From the NCBI GenBank assembly GCA_963693285.1, contig OY848917.1, positions 8,370,192-8,434,191 of the forward strand: 64,000 bases of DNA. The letters run 5' to 3'. The notes under the pieces were generated by a model that saw nothing but the letters and a program-made list of their open reading frames with translations, did not search any database and was not told where the DNA came from. Below are positions 23,216 to 35,123 of this stretch, in pieces (position 1 is the stretch's first letter; each line of letters begins with the position of its first letter). This DNA comes from Xestospongia muta. Its lineage: Eukaryota; Porifera; Demospongiae; Haplosclerida; Petrosiidae. The position numbers were made by a program, and so were the translations under genes.

Positions 23216-24769
23216 TTAACAAATCTGATTGGTGACCTAGAATTCCTTCGTTGGGAGTGTCTGACTTGTGGATCTGAAGGTTGGTAGCACAGATATACCC
23301 TTGGCAATTAATTTTTGAACTATTAAAGAAACAGACGTAAGTTTTATAATTTTGCCAGTTATAATATTTATAGATCTATCTGGTACACACCTTGGCATTG
23401 CCGCCCTTCGTTAAGTTAGGTACAGAGTAGACTGCGCACGCGTAAAAAAGCTAATAAGTTTAACCAGCACACAACTCTTCAGTCTTCGTGTAAGAATTGT
23501 TTGTATTTACAATTCTGATTATTTCTGTATGCTGTAGATCTACTAGTACATAAGTCTCTCTCTTAACCATAGTAAGTTAGAGTTCATTGATGAGTAGTAT
23601 ATGCTAGAATTAGAAGTTTAAAATTCAATCTTTTATAAGTACTCTTTGTTAACTTGGTAGTACATTTCCTTCTTTCCTTTGGGATTATTTGGAGGAATAT
23701 GTATTACAATTCTTGGTTTTTACATGAATTAACAAAATATGTTAATTGCATTCTTTTTGCAATCACAATCATGTGTTTGATGACATAAGCACCAATCTTC
23801 TCTCAATATGGTATACAGTTTCCATGTCAGAAAGAATATAGGTTTGTTTTAAGTGGTACTTTGTTGATTGGGTGTCAAGAACATATGAAAGTGTAATACT
23901 TACAAAGAAAATGTTTGTGCTATCTCATTCTGTTAATGGAGTAACAACTACAACTATTAATATATTAGTTAGAAAGATACTTTAAAATACAACTGTTACT
24001 TAAACACTTGCCATAGCCCATTGACAAGACAGCAAACACATTTTTTTTGAAGTGGGCAGTGATACCAGACTATGAGATAATTAATTATTCTTTTTTATTA
24101 GTCTAATCTTAATTTTAAAGCAGTTTCCTGGTAACACTAGCATTGTTTGATTCAATTTTTTTCTTTATTTTGAAGAAGAAATTTTATTTCAAAGCAAGAG
24201 AAAATATTTGACTCTCAAGTTTACAATGGCTCCTGCATGCACAATGGCAAAGTTATGCTTCGAAAAAAGTTTTAGCTTTCTAGCTTCATACTACTGTCAA
24301 AGTTAGAACTACTATAGTATAGACAGCCTTTTTACTAAGTTTTAAAGTTGCATCTTATACAAAAACATTAGACTAAATACCCAACTACAAGAGTAATACT
24401 AGTTGCCCCGTAAATTTATATTGATCAGCCTTGTCTTCCTGAGCTAAAGCAAATGATATTTTTTAATTACAAAAATTACAACACATTTACTGGTATCTCA
24501 TCTGATGGTTTACTTTGTTCGTGGCATTCCTAAGAATTCATGTGTAATGAGCAATGAAAACAATTAATAACTTTTGACAGGTTATTGCTTATTCATTTAA
24601 CTGATATTGCTGATAGAATTTTTTGGTTTATTGTTGTTTATACACTATACTACGGATATGCCTTAGCTATTAATACAGGTATTATACATACACATACCTA
24701 ACTGCACCCTAGACATAACACAACACGCAATACACACACAATTATTGTGTATACTGGCACTTACAAATG

Positions 24770-24895
24770 CTGGCTCTAGATGCTTGGACTGAAATACCCT
24801 ATGCTGCTGTACGGCTGTCAGACAGGTATAACAGAGAATAACATCCTTTTCCACATCATAGGGAAGAAATGGATAATCAACTGAGATTGGCAAGA
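24770..24895 (-). pseudogene. hAT-type TTF zinc-finger fragment
   Basis: The - strand frame reads RKILPISVDYPFLPYDVEKD, then CYTCLTA and HLEPAFV. The pattern of a Trp/Pro-rich lead-in, D-x-x-C-x-x-C and a distal AF motif is that of the TTF-type zinc finger in hAT transposases and ZMYM-like proteins. Stops flank it on both sides and no transposase core follows, so it is a small relic. Confidence 0.45.
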
Positions 24896-25142
24896 TCTTT
24901 CTCTAGTACCAATTTCCTTTTTAAGAAACACAAAGTTTTGATATGTAAGCAGTTGTTTGAGTAATTCTATTGGAGACTCTAGCTTTTATTTTTACTTTTC
25001 TTTGACTCCCACTACATAAGAAATTTCTTTTAAAGCAATGTGTCCATGCTATTGGGTTGAAGAATTTGCCTACCAAGACCGATACATGAGTCTGCAACAA
25101 ACATTTTATTAATGCTTCTGGACGACAATTGGAACCTGACAA

Positions 25143-26507
25143 AGTTCATTTTCTATATCTACCCGTCCTGTTTACATCTCAAATTCCAACTAATTTCTAT
25201 TTCTTCCTCGCACTTTCATGATTTAAAAAAATTTCAATTAATGACCCACTGTATTAGTTTCAATGTCTTATTCCTTATTCCATTCTTGTCACATGTGCAA
25301 TTTCTATTTGAATTCGATTTTTTCTTGTTGCCTAATAAAATGCAGAGCACAAGTACCACAATCTGTCTCTTAGAACAAGCATCATTGAGAAATTTCCAAT
25401 TGGGTTTAGTTACTGATTTTGTTTGTATATTGTAGGTTTGTCATATACAGAAACTGAGGACAAATATTCCATATATGGAAACTGAGGATGAAAATTCCAT
25501 CTCAGAATTGTCTTTTACAAAAGCTGGGGATGGAGATTTCGACTTTTTATAATCCTAGTTGATTTGAATTGGAAATAGGAATTAGAATGTCTGCCCTTGG
25601 ATTCCATAAAAATGATAAAATATAAAATGACCACTGTTTTTCGCATTTCAGTATGATATGATTCATGCAAATGTGCATTTATTACAAATGCTGTGACAGG
25701 CATTCTCTAACTGTAGATAAAAGTTTTTAAAAGGATAGGAAATGTCATTTATAGCAAAGGTGATCAGATAAAAGGCTAGGAAGAATTTATATCAGATAAA
25801 AGCTACAAATAATTTTATAAGTTAGACCCCACAAACTGATAAGTATATTAAAGACTCAATGTCATGACCAAGTTAGGTTGATGATGTTCTGATTCTTTTA
25901 ATTCCTCAACAATGCTGGGATATATGTCAATGGTCAAACTAGAATTGAACATGAGTATAGTCTATTGGATTGGGCTGTTCCTTGTTGCTTCGTGGGAAGG
26001 GTCTAGCAAATGTTACATTAAAATATAATCCATTATGATAAGTGTAAATAAGGAAGCTATACAACAGTAATGATCTTACCTCTAAGTACAAAATTGTCGA
26101 TAACAATCATGAACAGATTCTTTGGTAGACCCTTTATGCTCATCACCAAAGAGGAGGGTCTGTCTTAATGGACTAAAATTGTATTTAATCACTAGTAAAC
26201 TCACTTCTATTGCATATAAATGTGTAGTGGTTATGCTAACTTGAAAATTATTATAATATCTTGTGCTTTCATGTCGTTTGTTAAGTAGAATCATGTCTGC
26301 ATACTCCCAACACACCTTATGTACAATTAAACAAATTTCTTCAAGTGTTCTATGATAATGAATTACTACTAAAGCTACCAGTTTTAGTACATGGTTTCTT
26401 ACATACATTTTGCCAACTCTATTAATAATGTATTATTATAACTCCACTAGTGATATTTCTGAGGATAGTTAACTGTTCTGTTTTTATATGCATTAACTTT
26501 TCTTTAG
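25143..26507. other. Upstream region of the ROCO gene
   Basis: No reliable coding region was seen. A two-fold repeat of 'aaactgagga.aaatattcca' occurs at 25450-25500. The promoter and any 5' UTR exon of the gene that starts at 26512 should lie here; an acceptor-like 'cttttctttag' at 26497-26507 implies a non-coding exon upstream. Confidence 0.35.
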
Positions 26508-26511
26508 AAAC

Positions 26512-26550
26512 ATGGCTACAGGAATGACTAAGAAGAACAAAAAGTGGACT
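26512..26550 (+). CDS. ROCO-Death gene, first coding exon
   Basis: An acceptor-like polypyrimidine tract ending TTTAG (26507) precedes AAAC and an ATG at 26512. The 13 codons read MATGMTKKNKKWT and stop exactly at a consensus donor, GTAAGT (26551). The exon therefore ends in phase 0. It is basic and has no signal peptide. The next exons that continue the frame are the optional 3-nt microexons at 28.9-34.9 kb and the exon at 35108. Omitting all microexons, the five constitutive exons total 2400 nt, exactly 799 codons plus a stop. That is independent support for this start and these junctions. Confidence 0.6.
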
Positions 26551-28904
26551 GTAAGTTTACTAATTGAAAATTTAATTTTGCATAAAAACTGTGAACATCA
26601 ATACTATATGTGGCTGGTTATAAAGCCCACAAGACTTTGCATGAAAATTGTAATATACTCATATCCCTAACGTACATGTAAACTATAAATGTAGGTTATG
26701 TGTACCTTTCTTTTAAACTTTGTATAAATTACATTGAACAACATTACTATAGTTAATCCTCTTCATCATATATGTGCAAATGTGTTACTATTGCACTCAC
26801 AACAAGCTTGTGTAAGTATCTTAATAGGCAACTCATATCACATAGTAGGAATGAGCATTTTGGCTTCACCTTTTTTTCTTTAACTGAAATAACTGTTTAG
26901 ATATAATAGTATATGACAAGGTCGTTCAGATTACTGTCCCATTTCAACAAATATTCAAGGTTTTATGTGAATGATAAAAAGTAGGTATAAGTTTGTAGGT
27001 ATGGACATGAGTGTTCTCTGTAGGTATAACCAAAAATACCATATCCAAGATACATTCCAGTCCACCCACATCATTATTCTCCATAGAATTCTATAGAAAT
27101 ATGCCATAAATTTAGTTCTTTTAAAAGTATTTATTGTCTATTAAGTTCAAAGCAGATATACTTATAGAATTTACCCTAGTTACCTCAATAATAAACAACA
27201 CTAAATAATGTTTTTCAAGATTTATGTTCTGTTATGGCAATCAACCTTAATGACTAGTTCCATAATATGAACTACAATATAATGTATACATTGCTAAAGT
27301 AAGATTTGTTAAGGAAAATGGATTATTGTGACTATGGGAAATCCCATAGTTTATATATTTTACATTGAACTTGACAAGAATAATGGACAACTTATAAAAG
27401 CCTACTTAAAGATTCAATATTTCTGTAAATATCATTAAAGGAGAGAATAGTGTATACCTTTTAACTCCTAAGGACAAAACAGTAATTTCTATAAAGTTAC
27501 AGTACTGGAATGTACTCCAGATATGATACTATATTGTAATTACTGTGTCATTTATCCCATCACATTCTTGTCTCTTAAATGAAAATGTTAACTATGAGCA
27601 CTAAGGAAACTTCTTTGCAGGACAATTGAACTGACTGTCAGCCAAATCTCTTTCTTAGTCTTTTGAATCTTGTCCATTGTCTCTATGAAGTGCTTCAAGC
27701 ATGTAAAGGACAGCAATAAATTAATGTTAGCAGTAACAATTTATTAGCCATATTATAAAAATACTTGTAGGTTAAACTTTTTTGGAGCATAGTTCAAACT
27801 TACATTTTTTGAGAGGTTCCTCTTAACTGTTACTCTAGATGTGACGGTCATTATATTGATCATTTTCATTATTTAACTTGTCACCACCTAATATAATAGA
27901 AGTTTAATTGCAATATATGATTAAGGAATTGTTAATGAAACTAGATTAACAAATTAATATTATAAACTAGTTTATATAATAAATCAGTTTACAATTACAC
28001 TTGTTTTCATGGCTAGCAATGAAAATGTTCTGAGTAGAAAAACTGATTGACTGTTGCCATAGCCACACACACACATGGACACAGTGAGTATTTAAAGAGG
28101 ATACACAGATGCACTAGTTCACTATTTAAAACTTTATTGAGATTTTTGATCAAAGTGTAGTAAACATGAAGGTGTTAAAGCCATCAAAGTTTAGAGCCCT
28201 TTCTTCAGAGATTCCACAAAAAATGGATACCTAGTGGAGAAAATGTTTAACAATGATATTGCTAATTGTACAATAAGTAATTCACCATATTCTCTTAAGT
28301 AAAAGCCACCTTAATTTGTTTCCTCTGTTCCTTCCATTAATACTTATACTTGGAGACTCGTATTAGCTTACTCTATGAACAAACCCTTTTGTTATTAGGC
28401 ATTATTATTATTATTATTAAATAGTACAAGATCATTTCCTATTAGAGCTAGAGGACATATCCTCATCTACTGCCAAACAGTCTTAGCATAATAACAAATT
28501 TACAATGTGGTCAGTAGCTGTTTTTTTCATCATGTCAACATTACATTACACACTTTGATGGTACACAGCTTAGTAGTAACTTAGTTTGTAATGATGAATT
28601 TGAAAGGACAAATTATCAAGACACAAAATGGAACAAGCAAGCAGCCTTTGAGCAATATTTTAGCAATGTAGTGAGCTGATCAATAAAACTACAGATAATG
28701 GTGTGGTAGACAGCATACAGACAGTTCTCCATTGACAAACTTTATTATATATATTATTTATGGGACTAGTAATTGTTTAGTAATTTTAGGTATACGAATT
28801 GAGCTTATGTAATCTCATACACTACATTCTTTGTGGACTGTAAATCAGTTTACTACTTCTAAGCATATTACATAACTACATAGAGCTATATAATATCTAT
28901 TATC
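26551..28904. other. First part of the long first intron
   Basis: AT-rich, with stops in all frames. A short (CA)n lies near 28063 and (TTA)n near 28398-28420. No exon or transposon ORF was recognised before the tandem array begins. Confidence 0.4.
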
Positions 28905-31900
28905 ATAGTCTCTTTTTACCTTTATCTCTTAACATTTGATGTTACTACCTGACATATGGATTTATTATATTGTAGGAGGTAAATAACTATTAACTAATAA
29001 AATATGATTAATATCATGGTATTTTTTTAGTCCTTTTGTTTCCTTCTTTATATTTGAACTTACAACCTGACATACAGATGTGTTATACAATAGCACATAA
29101 TTGTGATCTATTGCAGTATAATAAGTAACTATTAACTAATGAAATATGATTATTTTGAAAGTTTGTTTAGACCTTTTGTTTCCTTCTCTTCCCTTATATT
29201 TCATGTTAGTACCTGGCCTATTGATATATTATTATATAATTGCCAATAAGTCTGATCTATGGTAGTATAATAAGTAAACTATTAACTAATGAAATATGTT
29301 TTTCATCATTATTATATTTGGGTGGTTCTTGGTGTAACTTGACTATGATGACATCATAATTAAATGACACATAGTGATGTCATCATAGGACAAGTTGTTA
29401 CATCATCAGTCAAGTTACACCAAGAACCACCCTTTATATTTAATGATATTACCCAATCTTTTGGTATATTATATAATAGTGGGTAAGTATGATCTATCTT
29501 AGTATAATAAGTAACTATTAACTAATGAATATGGCTATTGTCATAGTTTGTTTATCCTTTTCATTTCCTTCTCTATATTTGATGTTACTAACTGACACAT
29601 GGATATATTATTATATAATAGTGGGTAAGTATGATCTATTGTAATATAATAAGTAACTGTTAATTAATGAAATATGATTATTGTCATAGTTTGTTTATCC
29701 CTTTTGTTTCCTTCTCTACCTTTATATTTAATGTTACTACCTGATATATGGATCTATTATATAATAGCTGGTAAGTTTGATCTATTGTAGTATAATAAGT
29801 TACTATTAATTATTGAAATATGGTTATTGTCATAGTTTGTTTATCATTTTTGTTTCCTTCTCTACCTTTATATTTGATGTTACTACCTGACATATGGATG
29901 TATTATATAATAGCCAGTAAGTCTGATCTATTGTAGTATAATAAGTAACTATTAACTAATGAATATGGCTATTGTCATAGTTTGTTTATCCTTTTCGTTT
30001 CCTTCTCTATATTTGATGTTACTAACTGACACATGGATATATTATTATATAATAGTGGGTAAGTATGATCTATTGTAGTATAATAAGTAACTTTTAATTA
30101 ATGAAATATGATTATTGTCATAGTTTGTTTATCCCTTTTGTTTCCTTCTCTACCTTTATATTTAATGTTACTACCTGATATATGGATCTATTATATAATA
30201 GCGGGTAAGTTTGATCTATTGTAGTATAATAAGTAACTATTATTATTGAAATACGGTTACTGTCATAGTTTGTTTAATCCTTTTGTTTCCTTCTCTACCT
30301 TTATATTTAATGTTACTACCTGATATATGGATCTATTATATAATAGGAGGTAAGTTTGATCTATTGTAGTATAATAAGTAACTATTAATCAATGAAATAT
30401 GGTTATTGTCATAGTTTTTTGTTTATCCCTTTTGTTTCCTTCTCTACCTTTATATTTGATGTTACTACCTGATATATGGATATATTATATAATAGTATGT
30501 AAGTCTGATCTATTGTAATATAATAAGTAACTATTAATTATTGAAATATAGTTATTGTCATAGTTTGTTTATCCCTTTTGTTTCCTTCTCTACCTTTATA
30601 TTTGATGTTACTACCTGACATTTGGATATACTATATAATAGACTGTAAGTCTGATCTATTGTAGTATAATAAGTAACTATTAATTATTGAAATATAGTTA
30701 TTGTCATAGTTGTTTATCCCTTTTGTTTCCTTCTCTACCTTTATATTTGATGTTACTACCTGACATATGGATGTATTATATAATAGCCGGTAAGTCTGAT
30801 CTATTGTAATATAATAAGTAACTATTAATTAATGAAATATAGTTATTGTCATAGTTTGTTTAATCCTTTTGTTTCCTTCTCTACCTTTATATTTGATGTT
30901 ACTACCTGACATTTGGATATACTATATAATAGACTGTAAGTCTGATCTATTGTAGTATAATAAGTAACTATTAATTATTGAAATATAGTTATTGTCATAG
31001 TTGTTTATCCCTTTTGTTTCCTTCTCTACCTTTATATTTGATGTTACTACCTGACATATGGATGTATTATATAATAGCCGGTAAGTCTGATCTATTGTAA
31101 TATAATAAGTAACTATTAATTAATGAAATATAGTTATTGTCATAGTTTGTTTAATCCTTTTGTTTCCTTCTCTACCTTTATATTTGATGTTACTACCTGA
31201 CATTTGGATATACTATATAATAGACTGTAAGTCTGATCTATTGTAGTATAATAAGTAACTATTAATTATTGAAATATAGTTATTGTCATAGTTGTTTATC
31301 CCTTTTGTTTCCTTCTCTACCTTTATATTTGATGTTACTACCTGACATATGGATGTATTATATAATAGCCAGTAAGTCTGATCTATTGTAGTATAATAAG
31401 TAACTATTAACTAATGAATATGGCTATTGTCATAGTTTGTTTATCCTTTTCGTTTCCTTCTCTATATTTGATGTTACTAACTGACACATGGATATATTAT
31501 TATATAATAGTGGGTAAGTATGATCTATTGTAGTATAATAAGTAACTTTTAATTAATGAAATATGATTATTGTCATAGTTTGTTTATCCCTTTTGTTTCC
31601 TTCTCTACCTTTATATTTAATGTTACTACCTGATATATGGATCTATTATATAATAGCGGGTAAGTTTGATCTATTGTAGTATAATAAGTAACTATTATTA
31701 TTGAAATACGGTTACTGTCATAGTTTGTTTAATCCTTTTGTTTCCTTCTCTACCTTTATATTTAATGTTACTACCTGATATATGGATATATTATATAATA
31801 GTATGTAAGTCTGATCTATTGTAATATAATAAGTAACTATTAATTATTGAAATATAGTTATTGTCATAGTTTGTTTATCCCTTTTGTTTCCTTCTCTACC

Positions 31901-34900
31901 TTTATATTTGATGTTACTACCTGACATATTGATGTATTATATAATAGGAGGTAAGTCTGATCTATTGTAATATAATAAGTAACTATTAATTATTGAAATA
32001 TGATTATTGTCATAGTTTGTTTATCCCTTTTGTTTCCTTCTCTACCTTTATATTTGATGTTACTACCTGACATATGGATGTATTATATAATAGCTGGTAA
32101 GTCTGATCTATTGTAATATAATAAGTAACTATTAATTAATGAAATATAGTTATTGTCATAGTTTGTTTAATCCTTTTGTTTCCTTCTCTACCTTTATATT
32201 TGATGTTACTACCTGACATTTGGATATACTATATAATAGACTGTAAGTCTGATCTATTGTAGTATAATAAGTAACTATTAATTATTGAAATATAGTTATT
32301 GTCATAGTTGTTTATCCCTTTTGTTTCCTTCTCTACCTTTATATTTGATGTTACTACCTGATATATGGATATATTATATAATAGTATGTAAGTCTGATCT
32401 ACTGTAATATAATAAGTAACTATTAATTATTGAAATATAGTTATTGTCATAGTTTGTTTAATCCTTTTGTTTCCTTCTCTACCTTTATATTTAATGTTAC
32501 TACCTGACATTTGGATATACTATATAATAGAATGTAAGTCTGATCTATTGTAGTATAATAAGTAACTTTTAATTAATGAAATATGATTATTGTCATAGTT
32601 TGTTTATCCCTTTTGTTTCCTTCTCTACCTTTATATTTAATGTTACTACCTGATATATGGATCTATTATATAATAGCGGGTAAGTTTGATCTATTGTAGT
32701 ATAATAAGTAACTATTATTATTGAAATACGGTTACTGTCATAGTTTGTTTAATCCTTTTGTTTCCTTCTCTACCTTTATATTTGATGTTACTACCTGACA
32801 TATGGATGTATTATATAATAGCCGGTAAGTCTGATCTATTGTAATATAATAAGTAACTATTAATTATTGAAATATGATTATTGTCATAGTTTGTTTAATC
32901 CTTTTGTTTCCTTCTCTACCTTTATATTTGATGTTTCTACTTGACATTTGGATGTATTATATAATAGCACGTAAGTCTGATCTATTGTAATATAATAAGT
33001 AACTATTATTATTGAAATATGGTTATTGTCATAGTTTGTTTAATCCTTTTGTTTCCTTCTCTACCTTTATATTTGATCTTACTACCTGATATATCAATGT
33101 ATTATATAATAGCCGGTAAGTTTGATCTATTGTAGTATAATAAGTAACTATTAATTATTAAAATATAGATATTGTAATAGTTTGTTTATCCCTTTTGTTT
33201 CCTTCTCTACCTTTATATTTGATGTTACTACCTGACATTTGGATATACTATATAATAGAATGTAAGTCTGATCTATTGTAGTATAATAAGTAACTTTTAA
33301 TTAATGAAATATGATTATTGTCATAGTTTGTTTATCCCTTTTGTTTCCTTCTCTACCTTTATATTTAATGTTACTACCTGATATATGGATCTATTATATA
33401 ATAGCGGGTAAGTTTGATCTATTGTAGTATAATAAGTAACTATTATTATTGAAATACGGTTACTGTCATAGTTTGTTTAATCCTTTTGTTTCCTTCTCTA
33501 CCTTTATATTTAATGTTACTACCTGACATATGGACGTATTCTATAATAGGTGGTAAGTCTGATCTATTGTAATATAATAAGTAACTATTAATTATTGAAA
33601 TATGATTATTGTCATAGTTTGTTTATCCCTTTTGTTTCCTTCTCTACCTTTATATTTGATGTTACTACCTGATATATGGATATATTATATAATAGGATGT
33701 AAGTCTGATCTATTGTAATATAATAAGTAACTATTAATTATTAAAATATAGATATTGTAATAGTTTGTTTATCCCTTTTGTTTCCTTCTCTACCTTTATA
33801 TTTGATGTTACTACCTGACATTTGGATATACTATATAATAGAATGTAAGTCTGATCTATTGTAGTATAATAAGTAACTTTTAATTAATGAAATATGATTA
33901 TTGTCATAGTTTGTTTATCCCTTTTGTTTCCTTCTCTACCTTTATATTTAATGTTACTACCTGATATATGGATCTATTATATAATAGCGGGTAAGTTTGA
34001 TCTATTGTAGTATAATAAGTAACTATTATTATTGAAATACGGTTACTGTCATAGTTTGTTTAATCCTTTTGTTTCCTTCTCTACCTTTATATTTGATGTT
34101 ACTACCTGACATATGGATGTATTATATAATAGCCGGTAAGTCTGATCTATTGTAATATAATAAGTAACTATTAATTATTGAAATATGATTATTGTCATAG
34201 TTTGTTTAATCCTTTTGTTTCCTTCTCTACCTTTATATTTGATGTTTCTACTTGACATTTGGATGTATTATATAATAGCACGTAAGTCTGATCTATTGTA
34301 ATATAATAAGTAACTATTATTATTGAAATATGGTTATTGTCATAGTTTGTTTAATCCTTTTGTTTCCTTCTCTACCTTTATATTTGATCTTACTACCTGA
34401 TATATCAATGTATTATATAATAGCCGGTAAGTTTGATCTATTGTAGTATAATAAGTTACTATTAATTAATGAAATATAGCTATTGTCATAGTTTGTTTAT
34501 CCTTTTCATTTCCTTCTCTATATTTGATGTTACTAACTGACACATGGATATATTATTATATAATAGTGGGTAAGTATGATCTATTGTAATATAATAAGTA
34601 ACTTTTAATTAATGAAATATGATTATTGTCATAGTTTGTTTATCCCTTTTGTTTCCTTCTCTACCTTTATATTTGATGTTACTACCTGACATATGGATAT
34701 ATTATATAATAGGATGTAAGTCTGATCTATTATAGTATAATATGTAACTATTAATTATTGAAATATGGTTATTGTCATAGTTTGTTTATCCTTTTTGTTT
34801 CCTTCTCTACCTTTATATTTGATGTTACTACCTGACATATGTATGTATTATATAATAGGAGGTAAGTCTGATCTATTGTAGTATAATAAGTAACTATTAA

Positions 34901-34930
34901 TTAATGAAATATGGTTATTGTTATAGAGTA
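28905..34930 (+). repeat. Tandem array of candidate single-codon microexons
   Basis: About 41 direct units, period 142-149 (mostly 145-146). Unit order: donor GTAAGT, 'gatctattgta', 'aataagtaacta', 'ttattgtcatag', pyrimidine-rich 'ccttttgtttccttctctac', branch-like 'ttactacctgac', then 'tattatataatag' and three variable bases before the next GTAAGT. Triplet starts in the 38 intact units: 29480 tgg, 29622 tgg, 29768 ctg, 29914 cca, 30056 tgg, 30202 cgg, 30347 gag, 30496 tat, 30642 act, 30787 ccg, 30933 act, 31078 ccg, 31224 act, 31369 cca, 31511 tgg, 31657 cgg, 31802 tat, 31948 gag, 32094 ctg, 32240 act, 32385 tat, 32531 aat, 32677 cgg, 32822 ccg, 32968 cac, 33113 ccg, 33259 aat, 33405 cgg, 33550 gtg, 33696 gat, 33842 aat, 33988 cgg, 34133 ccg, 34279 cac, 34424 ccg, 34567 tgg, 34713 gat, 34859 gag. 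Three damaged units precede them (28976 gag, 29094 cac, 29243 cca). TAATAG and GTAAGT are present in all 38. Phase 0 gives one codon each (W, L, P, R, E, Y, T, N, H, V, D) and no stop. That the triplets are spliced in is inference. Confidence 0.7.
29320..29432. mobile_element. 113-bp MITE inside the array
   Basis: Terminal inverted repeats of 25 bases match exactly, starting GGGTGGTTCTTGGTG and ending with its reverse complement. The flanks 'attatattt' (29311-29319) and 'tttatattt' (29433-29441) form a 9-base target duplication with one mismatch, which would fit a Mutator-like element. It sits in the spacer before the first intact unit (29480). It has no ORF, so it is non-autonomous. Confidence 0.85.
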
Positions 34931-35107
34931 TTAATTTTAGAGCTTCTTACTTTTAATTGCAAACTTAGCTTTTTATTTGTATTAACGTTTCCATTACGAT
35001 AATTATTCTAAAATTTTAATATTTGTGATCTATATTTGTATGTATTAATTATCAGTAACTGTAACAATGCTTACTTTAATGTTTTTTTTATATTCTCTCT
35101 TGTCTAG

Positions 35108-35123
35108 AGAATGGAATTAAGAG
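35108..35123 (+). CDS. ROCO-Death gene, 16-nt exon
   Basis: 'tcttgtctag' (acceptor, ends 35107) precedes 16 bases coding RMELR plus the first base of the next codon, then GTCAGT. It enters in phase 0, compatible with the first exon and with any number of 3-nt microexons. It leaves in phase 1, matching the 36085 exon, whose first two bases AG complete a Glu codon. The MELRESYKRALADG junction reads naturally into the Roc domain. The donor GTCAGT is only moderate. Confidence 0.6.

Noticed and set aside
24921..25142. - strand ORF next to the TTF finger
   Set aside because: It could be more of the same hAT relic, but no motif supports it.
26082..26408. - strand ORF of 108 codons
   Set aside because: No domain, no splice support, and composition like the surrounding AT-rich DNA.
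28905..34930. CRISPR-like array
   Set aside because: The long part (about 143 bp) is the constant one and the variable part is only three bases. The genome is animal, with introns and collagens, and no cas-like gene is present.
28905..34930. Plain satellite DNA with chance splice motifs
   Set aside because: Not excluded without transcripts, but 38 of 38 units keep AG-N3-GTAAGT with exactly three variable bases, and both neighbouring exons are in phase 0. I therefore rank the microexon reading first. Recursive-splicing sites (AG directly joined to GT) would need zero, not three, bases.
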